This document shows, piece by piece, positions 58,996 to 64,000 of a DNA stretch of 64,000 nucleotides. Origin of the DNA: Agrobacterium leguminum (lineage in GTDB: Bacteria > Pseudomonadota > Alphaproteobacteria > Rhizobiales > Rhizobiaceae). Position 1 is the first letter of the stretch. Each line of letters starts with the position of its first letter. Under the pieces are notes generated by a model that saw only the letters and a list, made by a program, of their open reading frames with translations, made no database searches and was not told where the DNA came from. The DNA is taken from positions 264,165-328,164 of the forward strand of contig NZ_JADQWB010000005.1 of the NCBI RefSeq assembly GCF_015704895.1, written 5' to 3'. Made by a program: the position numbers and the translations under genes.

Positions 58996-60429
58996 TCAGA
59001 CTTGGCGTTCCGTCTCGGGGAATGCCGGATACTTGTCAAGCAGGGCGGCGACAATCTTGCCGAAACCGAGGCCAAGTGACGATTTTACCATCAGCGCGTC
59101 TCCCGGTTGCACCCATTGCAGGGCGAAATCGGTCAGTTCCGCCGTCGTCGGGAACCAGATGACGGTGACGCTGTCCGGCAACGCGTCGCGCAGCGCCGCC
59201 ATCGCCTCCCCCGCCAGCCAGACATGTTCGATGCCGGCCGCAAGCAGCGGCCCGGCCAATTCTTCATGCAATTGCGCGGAAAACTCGCCCATCTCCAGCA
59301 TGTCGCCGAGAACGGCGACGCGCCGACCGTGACCCTGCGTTTCCGTTTCCGCCAGCACGGCAATCGCCGCCCGCATGGAGGCCGGATTGGCATTATAGCT
59401 TTCGTCGATCAGCAGGAAGGTGCCGCCGTTGATTGCCAACTGATGACGCTGGCCGCGCCCCTTTACCGCCTCGAGCGTTCCCAGCGCTTCGAAGGCGCGG
59501 TCGAGATTGGCGCCGGTGACGGCAACGGCGCCCAGCACGGCCATGGCGTTATCGGCAATGTGCCGGCCGGGAATATTGATGTGCAATTCGCTGGTTTCGC
59601 CGTTCAGGATCGCCCAGATCGTCGAGCCCGTCGTCGTGCTCTCGAAATCCGCGAGGCGGAAATCCGCCTTGGCATGCTGCCCGAAGGTGAGGATATGCTC
59701 GATACCCTGTTCCTGCGCCGCTTCTTCAAGCTGTTCGAACTGGGCGTTATCGCGGTTGAGGATGACGGAACCGCCCTCCTCCAGACCTTCGAAAATCTCC
59801 GCCTTGGCGGCGGCGATCTCTTCGATGTTCTTGAAATTGCCGAGATGGGCCGGCGCAATGGTCGTGATGATCGCCACATGCGGGCGCACCAGCTTCACCA
59901 GCGGCCGGATTTCACCGGAATGGTTCATACCGATTTCGAACACACCGAATTCCGTGTCCGCCGGCATGCGCGCCAGCGTCAGCGGCACGCCCCAATGGTT
60001 GTTGAAGGAGGCCACCGCCGCATGCACCCGGCCCGAAGGGGCGAGCGCCTGCCGCAGCATTTCCTTGGTGGTGGTCTTGCCGACCGAACCGGTCACCGCA
60101 ATGATGCGCGCCGACGTTCTTTCACGCGCCGCGATGGCGAGCTTGCCGAGTGCGGCAAGCACGTCTTCCACGACGATCATCGGCACGGTCAGGCGGCCGA
60201 GCGCCGGCAGCTTGGCCTCGGCGACGACCAGAAGTCCCGCCCCGTTCGCAACGGCGAAGCTGGTGTAATCATGACCGTCCACCCGGTCGCCCTTGATGGC
60301 GAAGAACGCTTCGCCCGGCTTGACCGTCCGGCTGTCGATGGAAATGCCGGTGATTCCGGTCGGCAGGTTGCCCACGGGGCGTCCTGCCGTGATGGCGATC
60401 ATGTCGGCGACTGTCCATAACCAGCTCAA
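58996..60429 (-). CDS. murF: UDP-MurNAc-tripeptide D-alanyl-D-alanine ligase
   Basis: The 477-residue ligase joins the D-Ala-D-Ala made by Ddl. The ATP loop is seen in [15 protein letters not shown] and the central domain in [14 protein letters not shown] and [15 protein letters not shown]. Its start overlaps the murE stop by 4 bases. Confidence 0.97.
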   Translation of the reverse strand: MSWLWTVADMIAITAGRPVGNLPTGITGISIDSRTVKPGEAFFAIKGDRVDGHDYTSFAVANGAGLLVVAEAKLPALGRLTVPMIVVEDVLAALGKLAIAARERTSARIIAVTGSVGKTTTKEMLRQALAPSGRVHAAVASFNNHWGVPLTLARMPADTEFGVFEIGMNHSGEIRPLVKLVRPHVAIITTIAPAHLGNFKNIEEIAAAKAEIFEGLEEGGSVILNRDNAQFEQLEEAAQEQGIEHILTFGQHAKADFRLADFESTTTGSTIWAILNGETSELHINIPGRHIADNAMAVLGAVAVTGANLDRAFEALGTLEAVKGRGQRHQLAINGGTFLLIDESYNANPASMRAAIAVLAETETQGHGRRVAVLGDMLEMGEFSAQLHEELAGPLLAAGIEHVWLAGEAMAALRDALPDSVTVIWFPTTAELTDFALQWVQPGDALMVKSSLGLGFGKIVAALLDKYPAFPETERQV

Positions 60430-61895
60430 ATCTTCGATCCTTCCAGCCCTGCCAGTGCAGCGCGCACCTGTTCATGATCGGAAAACGGCAGTGTTACCGA
60501 ACCGACGATCTGCCCCTCTTCATGCCCCTTGCCCGCGACGATCAGCGTGTCGCCATGCGAAAGCAGCGACACCGCATGGCGGATAGCGTCCGCCCTGTCA
60601 CCGATTTCCAACGCGCCGGGCGCTGCCGCCATGACTTCGGAACGGATCGTTGCAGCATCTTCCGAACGCGGATTGTCGTCGGTGACGATGACGATGTCGG
60701 AAAGCCGCGTCGCAACCTCGCCCATGATCGGGCGCTTGCCCTTGTCGCGGTCGCCGCCGCAGCCGAAGACGGTGATGATGCGGCCCGAGGTGAAGGGCCG
60801 GACCGAGGTGAGCACATTTTCCAGCGCATCCGGCTTGTGGGCATAATCCACATAGGCAAGCGCGCCGTTCTTCGTCTGGCCTACGAGTTCCAGACGGCCG
60901 GCAGCGCCGATCAGCTTTTCAAGCGCCTTCAGCGCGGTTGCTGCGGGAACGCCGGTGGACATGGCAAGACCGGCTGCGACGAGAGCGTTCGCAACCTGAA
61001 AGTCACCCGCCAAGGGGATGTCGACTTCATAAATCTCGCCGTCATGATGCACTTCGATCATCTGCTTGTGACGGAAGTGCTCGACACGCTTCAGGGCCAG
61101 ATATTCGCCCTTGCGACCGACCGTGCGCACATCGAGACCGGCTTCGCGCGCCGCACGGATCGCCTGTTGCGACCATGGATCGTCGGCGAAGATCACGGCG
61201 GGAGCGCCCTTTTCCATCAGCGTATCGAAGAGCCGCATCTTCGCGGCCATATAGTCCTCGACGGTGGGATGATAATCCATGTGGTCGCGGCCGAGATTGG
61301 TGAAACCGGCGGCCGCCAGCCTCACTCCGTCGAGACGGCGCTGGTCGAGACCATGGCTGGACGCCTCCATCGCCGCATGCGTCACACCTTCGGCCGCAAG
61401 TTCTGCCAGAAGCGCATGCAGCGTCACCGGATCGGGCGTGGTGAGCGCGCCGTAATCCTCGCGGCCGGGTGCAATCACACCTGTCGTGCCGATCTGTGCA
61501 GCGGCATGGCCGGCGAAAGCCCAGATCTGCCGCACGAAGGATGCAACGGACGTCTTTCCCGCAGTGCCGGTGACGGCGACCATGGTTTCCGGCTGTTTTC
61601 CGTAAAAACGGGAAGCGGCAAGGGAGAGATAAAGGCGTGGATCGGTGACGGAAAGCACCGGCACATCGGCATCCAGCGCGTGTCCGGAAACGACCGCGAC
61701 CGCGCCCTTGGCAACCGCGTCCTTCACATAGGCCGCGCCATCCGCCCTGGTGCCCGCAACCGCCACGAACAGGCTGCCGGGCGCAGCCTTGCGGCTGTCT
61801 GCGGTGATCCCCCCGATTTCGATCGCCCCGATCTCAGACAGGAGCAATTCTTTCAATTCCGGAAACGCATTTCCGGATATATCTCGCAAATTCAT
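60426..61895 (-). CDS. murE: UDP-MurNAc-tripeptide synthetase (meso-diaminopimelate adding)
   Basis: With the start at 61895 ([14 protein letters not shown]) the product is 489 residues. The ATP loop is [16 protein letters not shown], and the TDDNPRSED motif contains the DNPR signature of meso-diaminopimelate specific enzymes. The in-frame upstream part to 61952 has no family match. It follows ftsI after 57 bases. Confidence 0.97.
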   Translation of the reverse strand: MNLRDISGNAFPELKELLLSEIGAIEIGGITADSRKAAPGSLFVAVAGTRADGAAYVKDAVAKGAVAVVSGHALDADVPVLSVTDPRLYLSLAASRFYGKQPETMVAVTGTAGKTSVASFVRQIWAFAGHAAAQIGTTGVIAPGREDYGALTTPDPVTLHALLAELAAEGVTHAAMEASSHGLDQRRLDGVRLAAAGFTNLGRDHMDYHPTVEDYMAAKMRLFDTLMEKGAPAVIFADDPWSQQAIRAAREAGLDVRTVGRKGEYLALKRVEHFRHKQMIEVHHDGEIYEVDIPLAGDFQVANALVAAGLAMSTGVPAATALKALEKLIGAAGRLELVGQTKNGALAYVDYAHKPDALENVLTSVRPFTSGRIITVFGCGGDRDKGKRPIMGEVATRLSDIVIVTDDNPRSEDAATIRSEVMAAAPGALEIGDRADAIRHAVSLLSHGDTLIVAGKGHEEGQIVGSVTLPFSDHEQVRAALAGLEGSKI

Positions 61896-61952
61896 CGACT
61901 GTGTCCGTCTTGTCCCCCCGGCGCGAATCGCCGGAACATCATAAGCTAACAA

Positions 61953-63695
61953 TCAATAAGACACGAGCAAGGCCGAGCCATCCTTGCCGAACTTCGGCTT
62001 CACGCCCAGCACCGCCGCCGTGCGGGTGATGATATCGCGCACCATCGGCGCTGCGGATGTGCCGGCGAGTGCCGCACCATTGCCCTTGTCCGTCTTCGGC
62101 TCGTCGATGAAAGACAGCACGACATATTGCGGATCGTCCATTGGAAAGGCCGAGAGGAAGGCGTTGAAGTTCTTGTCGTGCACGTAACGGCCGTTGACGA
62201 CCTTGTCGGCCGTGCCGGTCTTGCCGCCGACGTTGAAACCATCGACGCGCGCGTTGCGGCCCGAACCGTTGACACCGTTCCATTCGAACAGGAAACGCAT
62301 GTCCTTGCTGGCGCCCGGTTTCAGAACCTGCTTCGCCACCTGATCCGCCTGTTCGCGGGTGCGCGGCAGGAAAGTCGGCTCGATCAGTTTGCCGCCATTG
62401 ACGAGTGCAGCACCGGCAACCGCCGTCTGCAGCGGTGTCGTGGAAACGCCGTGGCCGAAGGAAATGGTAATCGAGTTGATCTTCTTCCATTCGCGCGGCT
62501 GCGACGGCAGCGCCACTTCCGGCAATTCGGTCTGCATGCGGGTCAAAAGGCCAAGCCGGGTGAGGAATTCCTTGTGGCCTTCCGTTCCCACCGTGTCGGC
62601 AATCTTGGCCGTACCGATGTTGGAGGAATACTGGAAGATTTCCGGCACCGAAAGCATCCGGCCCTTGCCGTGGAAGTCCTTGATGGTGAAACCGCCGATG
62701 CGGATCGGATAACGCGCATCGAAGGTGTCGCCGAGACGGACGCGGCCCGAATCGAGGCCCATGGCGATGGTGAAGGACTTGAAGGTGGACCCCATTTCGA
62801 ACGTGCCGTTCGACATGCGGTTGAGCCAGCCTTCCTTGGCGCCTTCCGCTGGGTTGTTCGGATCGTAATCCGGCACGGAGGCCATGGCGAGGACTTCGCC
62901 GGTATGCACATCCAGAACCACCGCGCCGGCGCCGATCGCCTGGAACTTGGTGATGGCCGAGGTCACGACTTCGCGGACAATGGACTGCACGCGCAGATCG
63001 ATGGAAAGCTTCACCGGCTCCAGCGGCTGGTCGCTGGTCATGCCAAGCGCGGTCAGATCGGCAAGGCCCTGGCTGTCGACGTAACGTTCCATGCCGGCAA
63101 CGCCGCGATTGTCGATGTTGACGTGACCGACGACATGCGCGGCGGTCGGCCCGCCGGGATAAAAGCGGCGCTTTTCCGGGCGGAAGCCGACGCCTGGAAT
63201 GCCGAGCGCCAGAATCTGGCTCTGCTGCTTCGGCGTCAGCTGGCGGCGCAGCCACTGGAAGCGCGAATTGGAGGAGAGTTTCTGATAGGTGCTGCGCTGG
63301 TCGAGATCCGGCAGAACCGTCCGCAGCTTCTCGATAGCCTCATCGATATCGACGATGCGATGCGGTTCGGCAAACAGCGAGACAGTGCGAATATCGGTGG
63401 CCAGAACCTCGCCATTGCGGTCGAGAAGATCGGGGCGCGACGCCATCAAGCGGTCGGCGGGTGCGATGCTCGACACCGTTTCCTGCTCCGCCATGCCATA
63501 TTGCACGAGACGCCCGCCAACGACGGCGTAAAAGGCCACGAAACCGAAAATGATCAGGCCGACGCGGCTTTTCGCCTGGGCGGCGCGCTTCTTGCGCGCG
63601 CCTTCAAAGGCCGCATGATCGGTATAGACGCCGGTGGTGCTGGCGGAAAAATGAGCCTTGCTCTTCAAAACCATGACGCGGGAGAGAAAAGACAT
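61953..63695 (-). CDS. ftsI: Septal transpeptidase FtsI (penicillin-binding protein 3)
   Basis: A 580-residue class B PBP. A membrane anchor at about 44-62 precedes the pedestal domain and transpeptidase domain with Ser303-Thr-Phe-Lys306, Ser357-Ser-Asn359 and Lys492-Thr-Gly494. It cross-links septal peptidoglycan with FtsW. Its ATG overlaps the ftsL stop by 4 bases. Confidence 0.98.
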   Translation of the reverse strand: MSFLSRVMVLKSKAHFSASTTGVYTDHAAFEGARKKRAAQAKSRVGLIIFGFVAFYAVVGGRLVQYGMAEQETVSSIAPADRLMASRPDLLDRNGEVLATDIRTVSLFAEPHRIVDIDEAIEKLRTVLPDLDQRSTYQKLSSNSRFQWLRRQLTPKQQSQILALGIPGVGFRPEKRRFYPGGPTAAHVVGHVNIDNRGVAGMERYVDSQGLADLTALGMTSDQPLEPVKLSIDLRVQSIVREVVTSAITKFQAIGAGAVVLDVHTGEVLAMASVPDYDPNNPAEGAKEGWLNRMSNGTFEMGSTFKSFTIAMGLDSGRVRLGDTFDARYPIRIGGFTIKDFHGKGRMLSVPEIFQYSSNIGTAKIADTVGTEGHKEFLTRLGLLTRMQTELPEVALPSQPREWKKINSITISFGHGVSTTPLQTAVAGAALVNGGKLIEPTFLPRTREQADQVAKQVLKPGASKDMRFLFEWNGVNGSGRNARVDGFNVGGKTGTADKVVNGRYVHDKNFNAFLSAFPMDDPQYVVLSFIDEPKTDKGNGAALAGTSAAPMVRDIITRTAAVLGVKPKFGKDGSALLVSY

Positions 63696-64000
63696 CAGCG
63701 GTTCACCGATCCTGTTATCGTGTCATCCATGTCGTCGGTTTCATCGCCCGCGACGGCGGAGACGGCCGGAGCCGCTGTGGGACGGGAAACACGCGCCCGA
63801 GGTGTCGGAACCGGAGTGCCGTTGACGGCAATCTGACCCGCCGGCGGTGATTTCTTTTTGGTGGCCGCACCAAGCGTCGCACCCGGCTTGGAACCGTTGA
63901 CGGCGGCGGCAATGACATCCTCGACGCTCATGCCTTCCGGCTCGGGCGGCTGCGGCAGTTGCGAGCGCAGCATGGGCAGCTCGCGCGGCTGCGCCAGTTG
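63695..64000 (-). CDS. ftsL: C-terminal part of FtsL-like division protein (cut by window edge)
   Basis: About 101 residues are seen before the TGA at 63695-63697, and the reading frame stays open to base 64000 (QLAQPRELP...). The tail is Pro/Ala/Thr-rich and disordered (EPEGMSVEDVIAAAVNG...DDMDDTITGSVNR). The call rests mainly on position directly before ftsI, where FtsL lies in dcw clusters; the transmembrane coiled-coil part is outside the window. Confidence 0.75.
   Translation of the reverse strand, partial: QLAQPRELPMLRSQLPQPPEPEGMSVEDVIAAAVNGSKPGATLGAATKKKSPPAGQIAVNGTPVPTPRARVSRPTAAPAVSAVAGDETDDMDDTITGSVNR

Overview
The window looks like part of the main chromosome of a member of the Rhizobiaceae, most probably the Agrobacterium/Rhizobium group. 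The clues are a circularly permuted, two-piece type tmRNA gene, an alphaproteobacterial SspB, a division and cell-wall cluster that runs ddl-ftsQ-ftsA-ftsZ-lpxC, high GC coding DNA, and several small families common in rhizobia (DUF1127-like, DUF2164, DUF2853, DUF4169, DUF2778). I did not recognise any plasmid, phage or insertion-sequence gene. Species assignment is inference from gene content only.

Region 1 (1-8.1 kb): the minus strand carries the start of a DegP-type protease (cut by the window edge), a DMT permease, hflC-hflK and folA-thyA, then a DUF2853 gene. On the plus strand lies a tmRNA gene followed by sspB, a DUF4169 gene and a ribbon-helix-helix gene: the tagging RNA and the adaptor that brings tagged proteins to ClpXP sit side by side. 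Region 2 (8.3-24.7 kb): a giant AsmA-like protein, an FAD-linked 2-hydroxyacid dehydrogenase, a two-gene RND efflux pump with a palindrome ahead of it, an AhpD-like protein, a UvrD/PcrA helicase, a family-25 glycosyltransferase, a DUF606 transporter pair, and a DUF2778 protein with an L,D-transpeptidase-like His/Cys signature.

Region 3 (25-37.4 kb): mixed metabolic and accessory housekeeping genes: pncA, DUF2164, azlCD, an aminopeptidase P, a DUF1127-like small protein, prmA, a SCO copper chaperone, an orphan cheW, a complex palindromic repeat, creA, a DEDDh exonuclease, a LysR regulator divergent from a DMT permease, a GNAT acetyltransferase and an aminoglycoside-phosphotransferase-like kinase.

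Region 4 (37.5-64 kb, nearly all minus strand): ligA, recN, bamD, lpxC, then the division and cell-wall (dcw) cluster. In transcription order from the right edge this reads ftsL (partial), ftsI, murE, murF, mraY, murD, ftsW, murG, murC, murB, [diguanylate cyclase and, on the opposite strand, an MFS transporter], ddl, ftsQ, ftsA, ftsZ, lpxC, bamD, recN, ligA. Together these make the lipid II precursor, flip and polymerise it at the septum, build the Z-ring, start lipid A synthesis, assemble the outer membrane and repair or seal DNA. Many neighbours overlap by 4 bases, which suggests translational coupling.

Most of the window is ordinary core genome. The least explained items are a shared V-x-L-x-x-F-R-K motif at the SspB C-terminus and the DUF4169 N-terminus next door, palindromes ahead of the RND, hflK and GNAT genes, a four-hairpin repeat between cheW and creA, a cluster of TTAA motifs with two inverted repeats upstream of ddl, and the c-di-GMP/MFS insertion that splits the dcw cluster.
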